Position numbers and translations under genes: made by a program
Shown here: piece by piece, positions 47,330 to 57,893 of the stretch
Numbering within the stretch: the first letter of the stretch is position 1
Layout of the letters: each line of letters starts with the position of its first letter
Notes under the pieces: model-generated
The model's input: the letters and a program-made list of their open reading frames with translations, nothing else
What the model was told of the DNA's origin: nothing
Database searches by the model: none
Assembly: GCA_028583605.1 (NCBI GenBank)
Contig: CM053331.1
Coordinates: forward strand, 6,420,508-6,484,507
Direction: 5' to 3'
From: Dastarcus helophoroides
Taxonomy: Eukaryota; Arthropoda; Insecta; Coleoptera; Bothrideridae
DNA: 64,000 bases

Positions 47330-48665
47330 AATTTTAACTGTTTCTTCTTGGACTTTGTAAATTTAGTCTCCAAATTTTAAACTCGAAATTTCAGCTTTTT
47401 TTTCCCAAAAAATAATATTTCAAATAAAATTTTCGCATTTACTACAAAAACTTGAAAAATTGCTTCTTGAAATTTTATTGATCCCAAAATATCATCATTA
47501 AAGTTGAAACTTTATACAATACTAGCTGATGTCACCCCATTTCATTCACTATTTCTCAACCATTACTTTATTTAATTTATTTAAATAAATCGATTTTTTA
47601 AATATCGCTTTTTTAGAAATGTCTACCTTTTTAAATTTAGTACTTTTCAAAATTTCTACTTTTAAAATTTCGCCTCTCTTCAAACTTTCGATTTTTTCGA
47701 AAATTTCAACTTTTTCGAAAATTTCAACTTTTTTCAAAATTTGGCCACTTTACTGAAAATTTCGATTTTCTTTATTGATATTCAACGCATCCAACAGTTC
47801 ACCTTTTTGAAAAATTTGACTTTTTGAACATTTCATTTTTTTTAATTTAACATTTCTGAAATATCAGTTCCTCTAAAAAAATCAAAATGTCGAGTTTTTT
47901 TTATGAATTTTTCTATAATTCCGATTTTATTGGCCAATTTTGAATTTTTTATCAAAATTTCGACCTTTTCAAAACTATCACTTGAAAATTTTTTTTCATA
48001 TAATTTTTAAATACACAAAATATTAACTTTTTCCAAAATTTTACTTTTTTAAACATTTCTTTTTTTTTCCCTTTTAAAAATTCTAGATTTTTTGGAAAGC
48101 TTGTGACCGAAGCTTTTTAAAATTGTCAATTTTTTTAAAAATTGTATTCTTTCGAAATTTCAAGTTCTTGTCAAAACTTGAGGTTTGAAACTTTCGACTT
48201 TCTAAATTTCGGCTTTGTTTAAATCTCTCTCTTTAAAAAACGATGTTTTTTTTTAATTTTGGGATTTAAAAATGTAGATATTAATTTGGAAAATGTTGAC
48301 ACCTTTTGAAAAGTGATTTTTTTGAAAATTTTGACCTTTTTTCAAATTTCCACTTTATTTTTCAAAATTTTAATTATTGTAAAGGTTTTTTTTCTGAAAA
48401 TTTCATTTTATCAAAATTTTTGAATTTTTTTAACAGGTCAACTTTTAACACTGTCTTTTCAAAATGTTGATATAATATTTCAAAAGTTTGATTTTTTAAA
48501 TCCTAATTTTTTAAGAAAATTTTGAAGTTTTTCAAAATTTCTAAAAATTTCAACTTTCTTTAAAATTTCACCTTTATCTGAAAATAACGTTTTTTTATTG
48601 ACTCTTATTGAAATTTTTGATTATTTTGTAAAATTTTCGTTACATTTTTAAGTTTTTGATTTATC
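47330..48665. repeat. T-rich quasi-periodic block
   Basis: Same word class as 30.8-32.9 kb, including closely similar runs such as AGTTCACCTTTTTGAAAAAT and TTTTTGAAATTTGACC-like segments. No coding signal. Confidence 0.65.
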
Positions 48666-48676
48666 TCCAAAATTTG

Positions 48677-48963
48677 AACCAGGGTTTCAGGGGACAAGAT
48701 TTGTATTTCAATTTTTGAAGACCAGTCCGTTTCTCCAAAATGTAGATTTCTCTCTGACGATTAAATCAACGAATTATTGAACAAAGCAAGCAAATTTTTC
48801 AAAAAAAAAAACAAATTCAAGGCGTTTTTAAATGGCCATCGATGTCAGACATAAACTAGTATTCGCTTTAGTGCTTTAACATTAATTATTAATCAAATAA
48901 TTATGCCAGTTGCCTTTTCAACTTAAATTGCGTAAAAATCGTTGCTACTCAATAGTGGTATAT
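48677..48963. repeat. Duplicated 290-bp segment, copy 2
   Basis: Matches 44871-45157 in order and sequence: family B tail, GAACAAAGCAAGCAAATTTT, TTTTAAATGGCCATCGATGT, CGCTTTAGTGCTTTAACA, TTGCCTTTTCAACTTAAATTG and ATCGTTGCTACTCAATAG, with scattered substitutions. Confidence 0.8.
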
Positions 48964-49909
48964 TTTGATTAATTGATTAATTTAATAAAAATAACTGAAA
49001 AAGAGATTTATTCAGCTCCAGATATGTAGATGTCAATTAAAACTGAATAAATTAAATATGGTGCCATGTACGTTTTAACCACTTTTATAGTTTAATTAAT
49101 AAACAAGATTATTACTGCTTACATTATTAGTTTACTTGTATCATATAACCATAACGGCCTTGAATGCACATTCAATAGAAAATGGAAAATATATTTTCAG
49201 TATTTAATAGGCTACACGAGGCGATGTAATTTTCCGCATACATATATCTATTAATATTTGGTCACCTTATACGGTTTTGTTATGAAAAGCTTGTCTTGTC
49301 TTGTAATTATGGGTTACAAGATTTTCCACATTTGTACATAATTCGCCATAAATTAAGTGTACACATACACATGTATGTCTATGCCTTCTTCCGCTATTGA
49401 TTATTCTACAATTAAGATGTAATTACATGATATATAAATGCACAGGTTACGCTTGCATCAACAATTAATAAATCGACAGACAAACTAATTATTTTTTTTA
49501 GAAAAATACAAATACAACGAATTATTATTTTATGCGGCAAATAATTAGTTAATGCTGGATTTAAAATTTTTGTCCAAATTTTCTTGTGTTATTAATAAAA
49601 AATAAAAAAAATGTCTATTTTGAGATATACACGCTTTTTTCTACAATCAAATAATCAATCCATTATTTATGGAACTAATAACACCGGTCAGCAAGAAAAA
49701 TGCTATCTGGATGCTTTCAACTGATTTCTATGTATTTAGGTGTTCTGAAAACTAAAAAAAAATATCTCCAAAAATTCCATAACGTCAGGTTATTTTGCAA
49801 AATGCAAAATTTTATTACAAAAAAAAGAGTTTTTTGAGCTAACTTGAAGTCATAAATAATAGGTACAATTTTATTTTGATTGCTGTTTTTAAATGTATAC
49901 AGCCTATAA
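48964..49909. other. Intron sequence, nothing recognised
   Basis: Normal-complexity AT-rich DNA without repeats shared elsewhere in the window. Confidence 0.4.
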
Positions 49910-49913
49910 CTAT

Positions 49914-50256
49914 TGTTGCGGGCTTTATCGGTTCGAATTGATTAACACGTGAATTGAATAATACCCACTTTATTTTCAAACTCAATTCGGATCACTACAA
50001 CTGAACAATTAACTCACTTATTGATTTCTAACTGCTAACTCACTACTTAACTACACCGACTCTAACTAACTTGCTCGAGGGAAAGCTGACCGCCTTATAT
50101 AGTTTTGGCTCCCGGCTTCTACAATTTTTCGACAGATAAGGCTTATCTGGAATGCTTATCTGCCGTTTGTTTTGTTATCGCTGCCGCTTTCCCCTTATCA
50201 GATCTTTCTAGAGACTTTTTTTAAGTACTAAATTCTACAATTTATATTTCGTTACG
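49914..50256 (-). mobile_element. Solo LTR, 343 bp, with 4-bp TSD
   Basis: Same family as 46952-47316. Flanked by CTAT at 49910-49913 and 50257-50260. The minus strand has CTATATAAGGCGGTCAGC (TATA region) and AATAAAGTGGG near its 3' end. Terminal bases are TGTTGC...GTTACG, with the last A changed to G. A 4-bp duplication suits a gypsy-type integrase, but with no coding region the superfamily is inferred. Confidence 0.7.
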
Positions 50257-51249
50257 CTATCATTAATTCCTTAATAAGGAACACCCTATGTGAGCCAAAT
50301 TAACAAACATAAACATGTTGTAACCTGAACGTGCCCGTTCCGATAGTGTAAAAAGTAATGTGGTACAATTACATGTTAACTTATCATTGCTTTATAGATC
50401 TTGGTTCAATATAGTGCAATGTCGTCTGTACGGAAGTGTGTGAATTCATCTGACAGTTTCTTTTATTTGTGGCGAATGGTATTAAAGCAACAAATTAACA
50501 TTACGGACATTGTAAAAAAAAGTATACTTCGCGTATTTTGGCTCAAAACTGGAGATTAGGATAAAGTTTGGGCACCTCATAAAGTCTGCAAACGATGTGT
50601 TAAAGACCTTCGAAATTGGGCAAGAAAAAAGCTTTCCGATATGCGATCCATATGGTATGGCGCGAGCAAAAGAACCATAGTGATGATTGTTACTTTTGTT
50701 TCTGTAATGTGAAAGGGTATAATTCAAAACGGAAGCAGTCAATTTCATACCCCAATCTGCAATCAGCTATTCATCCCATCCCTCATGGGACCAAAATACC
50801 AGTGCCCAAGGTCCCTGCTACTTTGGAAGAGATTCCAAGTTCTGACGAAGATGGTGCTCTACCTGAAGCTGATGAAAGTCAAATTTTGAATTTCAAGATG
50901 ACAGCAGTCCGAAATTATTTTTCCAGGGCGAGCTAAATGATTTGGTAAGAGACTTGTATCTTCCCAAAAACGCTGCTGAGTTGCTTCAAGGCTCAAAAGC
51001 AGAAACTTACTTTTGCCGGGAGTGTCTCTGGTTAAGATATCGTAAGAAGCAGTTCACTTCCTACTTTGCCCAAGAGGACGAGTTGGTTTAATGTACCAAT
51101 ACTGAAGGCTTGATGTATACATTTAAGATCTCATACGGCCCAGCACAGTGGCGTATTTTAATAAATTCTTCAAAAAGAAGCCTTAAAGCAGTTCTGCTTC
51201 ACAACGGCGATTGTGCTGTTGGTCATTCCGTACACCTCAAGGAAACCTA

Positions 51250-52541
51250 CCAGTTCATTCAAAAAGTCCGTAGGATGACACATAGTTGGCGTTACTAAAA
51301 TTTTTTCCATATGATTTTTATTTAGTACTAACCATTAGACGATACGTGTATAAATTTGACAGCAATCTGACTATTGATTCGTGAGTTATAGCATTTTGTG
51401 TGAAGCAACTTATGTTATTGAAAAAAAAAATGAAAAAAAGTAAATTTCGAGTTTTGATAAAGCATTGTTTTTGATGAAAAAAAAATACAGTGGCAACCAA
51501 ACAATAGCTTGATAAACATTATCCGAACTCTGCTCCATCGAGACAAATGGTAGAGAAGTGGATTGCTGAATTTAAACGTGGTCGTACCAGCACAAATGAT
51601 GCAGAGCGCAGTGGATGCCCAAATGAGGCTGTTATTCCAGAAAACATCAAAAAAATCCACAAATTGGTTATGAACGATCACAAATTGAAGGTGCACAAGC
51701 TAGCTGACATTGTAAAGATATCAGATGGTAGTGTTTTTACCATTTTACACGAACATTTGGGTATGCGAAAGCTCTGTGCAAAGTGGGTGCCGCGTGAGCT
51801 CACAGTCGACCAAAAACAACAACGAATCGATGCTTCAGAGGAGTGTTTGGCGCTGTTAAACCGCAATAAAATGGAATTCTATCGTCGATATGTGACAATG
51901 GATGAGACATGGCTTCACTATTACACACTAGAATCCAAAAGATATTCAGCTGAGTGGACAGCAGTCGACGAACCGAATCCAAAGCGAGCAAAGACTCAAC
52001 AGTCGGCAGGTAAGGTGATGGCTTCTGTATTTTGGAATGCGAACGGAATAATATTCATCGACTATCTCCAAAAAGAAACCACCATCAACAGCGACTATTA
52101 CTGTGCACTTTTGGATCGATTGAAGGCTGAAATCGCAAAGAAACGGCCACATTTGCAAAAGAAAAAAGTGTTGTTTCACCAAGACAATGCACCGTGTCAC
52201 AAATCGATGAAAACGATGGCAAAATTGAATGAATTGGGCTTTAAATTGCTTACCCACCCAACGTATTCTCCAAATTTAGCCCCCAGCGACTTTTCCTGTT
52301 TTCAGATCTCAAGAAAATGCTTGTTGGAAAGAAATTTAAGTTCGATGATGAAGTAATCGCTGAAACTAAGGCCTATTTTCACGAGGAAGAGAAATCGTAC
52401 TATTAAAGTGGCATCGAAAAGTTGGAAAATCGCTATACTCGTTGTATCGCCCTTGAACGCAACTATGTTGAATAATAAAATCGAGTTTTGTCAAAATTTT
52501 GTTTTTTCTTACTTATCCTACGGATTTATTGAATGGCCTGT
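51250..52541 (+). mobile_element. mariner transposon, 1292 bp, TA target
   Basis: Flanked by TA at 51248-51249 and 52542-52543. Imperfect terminal inverted repeats of about 28 bp: left CCAGTTCATTCAAAAAGTCC then GTAGGAT; right, reverse-complemented, ACAGGCCATTCAATAAATCC then GTAGGAT. Removing the element with one TA joins the surrounding reading frame exactly (KETY then KNLEL), fixing the ends independently of the inverted repeats. Confidence 0.92.
51430..52475 (+). pseudogene. mariner transposase pseudogene (D,D34D type, irritans-like)
   Basis: ATG near 51430 (MKKSKFRVLIKHCFLMKKN), an early in-frame TAG near 51505, then an open frame from MVEKWIAEFKRGRTS. The helix-turn-helix region is followed by the linker WVPRELT and the catalytic domain: MDETWLHYY (first Asp), HQDNAPCHKS (second Asp) and LAPSDFSCF, where the third Asp lies 34 residues on. 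A one-base loss near 52292 shifts the frame right after the third Asp; in the other frame LKKMLVGKKFKFDDEV, a TAA near 52404, and KLENRYTRCIALERNYVE complete the normal C-terminus. Length and motif order match a full mariner transposase. Two stops and one frameshift make it inactive. Confidence 0.9.
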
Positions 52542-52790
52542 TACAAGAACTTGGAATTGATTCTTTGCAAATTCAAATCTAAAGACCACGGTTGGCAAGT
52601 GGCGGGGATTTCAAAATCTTGGGCATGTCGGTCGAACAACAATCTGGATTTACCAAATTCCCTTGCTCTTTGTGTCTATGGGATAGTGAGACCGAACAAA
52701 TTACTGGGGGAGCTTAAAGTTGGCGAGAACAATGTCCTGCATGAAATTTTGGTGCCTCCTCATAAAGTTCTTCTACCTCCCCTTTGGCTT

Positions 52791-53713
52791 TTTTTTGAAA
52801 GTTTTCGTTTAACTCGTAATTTGAGATTTTTTAATTTGTGATCTCTCGAAATTTTGACTTTTTTCGAACTAAAATACCAAATTCAAAAAATTTTTAATCA
52901 ATTTTAACGTTGACAAGTTTCAAAAAAGTAGCTAGCGCAATTTTACGAGCATGCTAGACAAAACAATTAAGTTTAAGATCAACGTTCGAAAAATAGGTCA
53001 AATTTTGTAATTTAAATTCGAAAATTCGAGAATTAAAGTTGGGATTAAGGTTGAAATATTGAGAAAAAAAATTAAATAACTCTATAAAGAAAAATCGACA
53101 TTTTGACGTGTATCTCAACTTTTGGAAAAATTATGTTCGCAATTTTCGAAGAAATAACGAGGTTTTAATAAAGATAGTTAAAAAATCGTTTCGTAGGGCA
53201 TAAAAATAATCGAGCCAGGGCAAAAAAAGTTTAGAAAACGATGTTCTAGATCCTAGATCATGAATTTCTAAGATCATTCTTTTAATGTTGTAGGATATTT
53301 CATTTCCACTTTCATGTTTATTCATAACGTTGTAGTAAAATTGATCGATAGGAATTGATGTAAATAAATAATAATGCTTATAAATTCTCATGTGAAATTA
53401 AATTTATCTTGGGTTCACGCTCGCAACGCAATGTTCTCAAGGAAGATAAAATGCATGTGATCATTCAAAGCATTTTTAATACTTATCATTATTTTTATTA
53501 CTACCGTAACTGTAGATATAAACAATTATGTTGCATGTGTCAATTACGATAAACAAAAATTATTACTTTAATAATAATGGAATGTTTTGTTCATGCCCAT
53601 GATGTTCTCAATCGGAAGCTACACTTTTCCGGAAATGAAGTACATGCGAAGGACTTTTTAGTCATAAAAAACAAACCACAACGTTTCTATTTTAATACAT
53701 CAATATCATTAGG
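52791..53713. other. Intron sequence, partly A/T quasi-repeat
   Basis: 52.8-53.15 kb has a few TCGAAATTTTGAC words; the remainder is ordinary AT-rich DNA. No ORF with a recognisable domain. Confidence 0.4.
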
Positions 53714-54916
53714 TAGGGGAAAGGGGGGCAGATTCAACCTTGGGGCACATTCAACCAAGCCCTTTTAAAGGGCACCCTGATTTAAATATGGCTTCCTAAG
53801 GCTCATATGTAGCTTTTCATACGTCAGAGCACTCACCAGGGAAGTAACATTACTCTACATGTTCATTTTTTAGTGTTTAAACAAAATTGAGCAAAAATCA
53901 GAATTTTAGTTAATTTTTTGATTATCAATTTTTTCAGACGAATTTTCCAAATTTGATCTGTAACGGGCTGCATTCGATATATATTAAATGGTAGATTGTT
54001 AATATTTATAGTACTCCAAGCGTAAAATGATAGACAGTGAGAAAAAAATATTTTTTCAAAAATTTAACATGGGGCAGATTCGACCAGCGTTGGATGGGGC
54101 AGTTTCAACCACTGGTTTAGTGTGTTCTGACAATCTTAGCGTGGTTTCTGTCCCATGATGTAACTTTTTCTTTTGCCGGAGTATTGTATGATTTACCATG
54201 ATTATAAATTATGGAAAAATAAATTGATTTTAAAGTTTGATGAGTGTACGTTTAAAAATCCGGTTAAAGATGTTTTGCTCCATAATAGAATGTGATTTCC
54301 AGCTGGTAACATTTCCGCTAAAAATATATAAAATGCTGTGTAGGAAAAGAACTAAACAAAATTAATTCAAAAGTCAAATTAAATTTTGCTGCCAAAAAAC
54401 ACCAAGTTACATATATCCGTTGGTCGGTGATATATAACCAGCTGATCAAGGTAACATCGTTTTAAAGTTCTCAAGTCCAAATTCTGCAGAAAATGTCATT
54501 TTTATTTAAGGATAACCGCACATATTACAATGTTTACTAATACCAACGTTATTGTCTTTGAGTATTGTTTGGAAACTTACTTCAAACATGTTTCGCCAAT
54601 TTTTTATTTCACTGGCAAAATACATAATAAACTTACTTAAGTAGGAAGACCATTTTTGTTTGACTGTATAAAAAAAGATCTATTTATATCTCATGGTTGA
54701 AATTACCCCATCATTTGGTTGAATGTACCCCGCTAGTGGGGCAGTTTAAACTATTTCTAAGGTTTTTTTTTAACGCTAATTGCTGGCACTAAAATTACTT
54801 TTAAGTCGCTGAAAGTAGTAAGTCAGTCTTGTAAATAAAGGTTTATAAAATACTACCCAGCCCATAGTTACCAGATTTTTCTAATACAACTTCAAAAATG
54901 CCACACTGAATATAGA

Positions 54917-55636
54917 CCAGGGTAGAAGCCTTCAAAAACGATAAAAAGTGAAAAAAAAATACAGTAGGATAAAACCTATTAAAAAAGGAAGATAATGCAA
55001 CAAAAATAAAAGGAAAAATAAATTACGGGCAATCTGAGGTCGGGAAAGGGTAGGGGGTGAGTTTTTAAGGGTAAAAAACGGTTTATCTCGATTTCTGGCA
55101 AAACTACAAATCCTATGGAAAAAAGTTAAATAGCAAAGTTGTAGGTAATAAGAAGATCTACAACTTTTGTATCTACACTTTTTTAACATAACCTCAAAAT
55201 TCACGTGAAAAATTCAAAAAACCAGGTTTATGGTTTTTTATTTTTATCTTTTACAAAAAAATGTTTTTTTTCACGAAATTTGGTGAAAACTTACCTTTTT
55301 ATATCATAAAGACACTGTAATTTTTTTGATTTCAAATATTCATTTTTTCACCTTATTTTGACTCAATATCGAAAAAGCACCCTAATTTTCAATCGAAAAA
55401 TCTCACCTTAAAATTTTAGCTTTTTCAAAAAACTGGGTGGGCTTTTTGTTCGTTGAAATGTCTAGTTTCTGATGGTGTAAAAAAATATTCATTACTATGG
55501 TAAATCTTCTAAGAAAATGCAAAAGAACCAAAAGTACTCCAATTCGAAAAATTTTTTTTATCTTTATGTACAATTTTGAGCTATTTGTTAAAATTTATAC
55601 TTTAATTACTCGAAAAACGTAAGATTCCATTTTACA
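54917..55636. repeat. Left terminal inverted repeat of the long-TIR element
   Basis: About 720 bp, complementary to 56951-57660 with scattered mismatches and small indels. The pair folds back over almost its whole length. Confidence 0.8.
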
Positions 55637-55715
55637 ATGATATACAAAAAATTGTAAATCGAAATATACTACTATAATTAACAACCAAATAAGATAATAA
55701 AGTTAATATTTAATA

Positions 55716-56736
55716 AGACATCTACAATATTTCGAGGGTCACAAGGATTTTTCTGTAAACAAGCAAAAGAAGATGCTGATCCTGACATAATTAAGACCTC
55801 GATAGAAATTGCCAGAGATACTAATAAAACGGTCATTGTTGTGGGTCAAGATATTGATCTTTTGGTCCTCTTGATTCAATTAAATTCTAATAATCATGAC
55901 ATTTATTTTCTGAAGCCAGGTTTTGGAAATATAAAAGATCTTTTTTCACGTCTAATAGTTTCAAATATGAATCCGTCAAAAACATCGTTGCATTTCTGCA
56001 TTGTTTTTCTGGTTGCGATGCAACATCTGGATTTGACGGAAAAGGAAAGAAAAGTATCGTGAATTTATTAATAGGCGATAAAAATTTATCAAATTTGGCT
56101 AATATTTTTTTTTTAAAAAGATGCAAACAAAGCAGATAAAAAAAAATGGATTACAATTAATCAAATCCATTTATAAATGTAAAAATGATAATATTACACT
56201 AAATCGATTAAGATTTCCAAAATATCAATTAGCAAAAATTAAATCGTCTTTTATATTGGCAAATCTCCCACCCACAGAAGGTGCAGCACATTGCTACAGG
56301 GCATATTATCAGCTTGGCTGGGTAACGAACTGACAGCAACAGATTGGGGCTGGAAGCAACATCTACGGGGCATTATGCCCAAATTTACAGAAAAAGAATT
56401 AATTCCAGACATATTGCTGTAAACTATTTGCTGCAGCTGTGAAACTGGATGCAAGAGTTTAAAATGTGGCTGCCGAAAACATGGTTTAAAATGCACATTT
56501 TATGTTCAAATTGTCATGGTTCTGAAAAATGCGCCAATGTGGTAGAAGAAACCTACGAGGAAGTTAATGATCTAGATGAAATTGTGGATGAAAAACCAGT
56601 GCAAACTAGAAATGATGTTGGAGACGAAGACGATGATGGTCTAAAAGACTTCGAAGATCTAGTAGAATCGCAAAGGTGTGCTGAATCTAACGATGAAGAA
56701 ATACCATCAAAGAGACAAAAACTGATGGATAAGTGA
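55716..56736 (+). pseudogene. C-terminal part of a TE-associated protein with PIN/FEN-nuclease-like motifs
   Basis: Readable segments: GFFCKQAKEDADPDIIKTS, VIVVGQDIDLLVLLI and IYFLKPGFGNIKDLF; then, after a shift, a GCDATSGF-like block (about 56010); LPPTEGAAH and, in another frame, TATDWGWKQHLRG; a stop near 56420; the cysteine cluster CCSCETGCKSLKCGCRKHG; CSNCHG; and an acidic tail ending KRQKLMDK. The DAD, DxDLLVLL and GCD elements resemble the acidic motifs of PIN/FEN-type 5' nucleases. A family with this motif order is recalled as multicopy uncharacterised proteins in insects and cnidarians. The N-terminal half is missing and at least three frame breaks are present, so it is inactive. 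Nuclease similarity is inference from motifs. Confidence 0.6.
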
Positions 56737-56950
56737 TTAAAATTGACGACAATGTTTTGATAAATAAAATGATTAATTTTTTATGATATAAATGTAATGA
56801 AAATTTAAAAAATAAACTTTTTTTTACTGAAAACAATAGCGGCAGTCATATTTTTTAAATTAAATCCCCTTAAAATCAAATCTTTAATATTTAAAACAAC
56901 TATTGTTTTGCAATCTTTGTTTTTTGGATTTGTAATTTTTTTGTTTATTA

Positions 56951-57660
56951 ATGTTAAATGAAATCTTACGTTTTTTGAGTAATTAAAGTATAAATTTTAA
57001 CAAATAGCTCAAAATTGTACATAAAGATAAAAAAAAATTCGAATTGGAGTACTTTTCGTTTTTTTGAATTTTCTTAGAAGATTTACCATAGTAATGTATA
57101 TTTTTTTTACACCATCAGAAAGTATACATTTCAACGAACAAAAAGCCGACCGAGTTTTTTAAAACAGCTAAAATTTTAGCGTGAGATTTTTCGATTGAAA
57201 ATTAGGGTGCTTTTTCGATATTAAGTCAAAATAAGGTGAAAAAATAAATATTTTAAATCAAAAAAATAACAGTGTCTTTGGGATATAAAAAGGTAAGTAT
57301 TCACCAAATTTCGTGAAAAAAAATTTTTTTTGTAAAAGATAAAAATAAAAAACCATAAACCTGGTTTTTTGAATTTTTCACGTGAATTTTGAGGTTATGT
57401 TAAAAAAGTGTAGATACAAAATTGTAGATCTTCTTATTACCTACAACTTTGCTATTTAACTTTTTTCCATAGGATTTGTAGTTTTGCCAAAAATCGAGAT
57501 AAACCGTTTTTTATCCTTAAAAACTCACCCCTTACCCCTTCGCGATCTCAGATTGCCCGTAATTTATTTTTCCTTTCATTTTTGTTGCATTATTTTCTTT
57601 TTCTAATAGGTTTCATCCTACTATAATTTTTTTTTTGGTTTCAAAAATTATCTACCCTGG
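56951..57660. repeat. Right terminal inverted repeat of the long-TIR element
   Basis: Reverse complement of the left arm, about 710 bp, ending TCTACCCTGG. Confidence 0.8.
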
Positions 57661-57754
57661 ACTAATAAAAAATGGTTGATTCGGCCCCCCTTTTCCCATA
57701 CAGAAATTACAGGATTTGGAATGAACTCTCAAATTTTTATGTAAATTTCATATC

Positions 57755-57893
57755 TTTCTTTGAAGGTGATAGCTTGGCTATCGAAAACCGTTAGAGCAAC
57801 CTTTGTTGTGTTTTTTAATCTTTCTTGGTTCCAGGGGACAAAATTTGCATTTCAATTTTTTAAGATAACCAAGGACCAGCCCGTTCCACCAAA
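57755..57893 (+). mobile_element. Family B copy
   Basis: TATCTTTCTTTGAAGGTGAT, AGCTTGGCTATCGAAAACCG and TTAGAGCAACCTTTGTTGTG, then TTCTTGGTTCCAGGGGACAA, AAGATAACCAAGGACCAGCC and TTCCACCAAAATTT. Core UUGAAGG for CUGANGA is mutated; GAAA is kept. Similar AAATTTcATATCTT / AAAATTTATATCTT strings flank it but do not make a clean TSD. Confidence 0.65.

Larger units (their letters stand above)
50419..52790 (+). pseudogene. Broken copy of a multicopy insect protein family, split by mariner
   Basis: Starts at ATG 50419 (MSSVRKCVNSSDSFFYL) and runs through KVCKRCVKDLRNW, GKKKAFRYAIHMVWRE, CYFCFCNVKG, DLYLPKNAAELL, WLRYRKKQF and SYGPAQWRILINSSKRSLK to HSVHLKETY at 51250. A mariner element then splits the Tyr codon, and the frame resumes at 52544 with KNLELILCKFKSKDHGWQV, FTKFPCSLCLWDS and ENNVLHEILVPPHKVLLPP. 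This matches a family I remember as abundant uncharacterised proteins in aphid, planthopper and beetle genomes, with paired cysteines suggesting zinc binding. Breaks independent of mariner: an in-frame stop near 50559, a frameshift near 50612, shifts near 50930 and 51100, and a 1-bp loss near 52600. Function unknown. Confidence 0.75.
54917..57660. mobile_element. Long-TIR DNA element, 2744 bp, carrying a PIN/FEN-like pseudogene
   Basis: Ends CCAGGGTAGA (54917) and TCTACCCTGG (57660). Terminal inverted repeats of about 710-720 bp (54917-55636 and about 56951-57660) are mostly collinear: GGTTTCATCCTACT-type outer part, TTACGGGCAATCTGAG, TCTACAACTTTTGTATCTAC, CCAGGTTTATGGTTTTTTAT, TTAGGGTGCTTTTTCGATAT-type inner part and AAACGTAAGATT at the inner border. 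The 1.3-kb centre holds the C-terminal part of a protein pseudogene on the plus strand. Immediate flanks (TAGA / ACTAATA) do not give an unambiguous TSD; TA or ATA is possible. Confidence 0.78.
53714..57700. mobile_element. Outer TA-flanked MITE interrupted by a long-TIR element
   Basis: Left end TAGGGGAAAGGGGGGCAGAT then TCAACC; right end GGTTGATTCGGCCCCCCTTT then TCCCATA, an imperfect inverted pair bordered by TA. The interior has repeated motifs GGGGCAGATTCGACC, GGGGCAGTTTCAACC and GGTTGAATGTACCCC, in both directions. No ORF. Nearly all of the right half is the element inserted at 54917; only about 40 bp remain beyond it. Confidence 0.6.
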
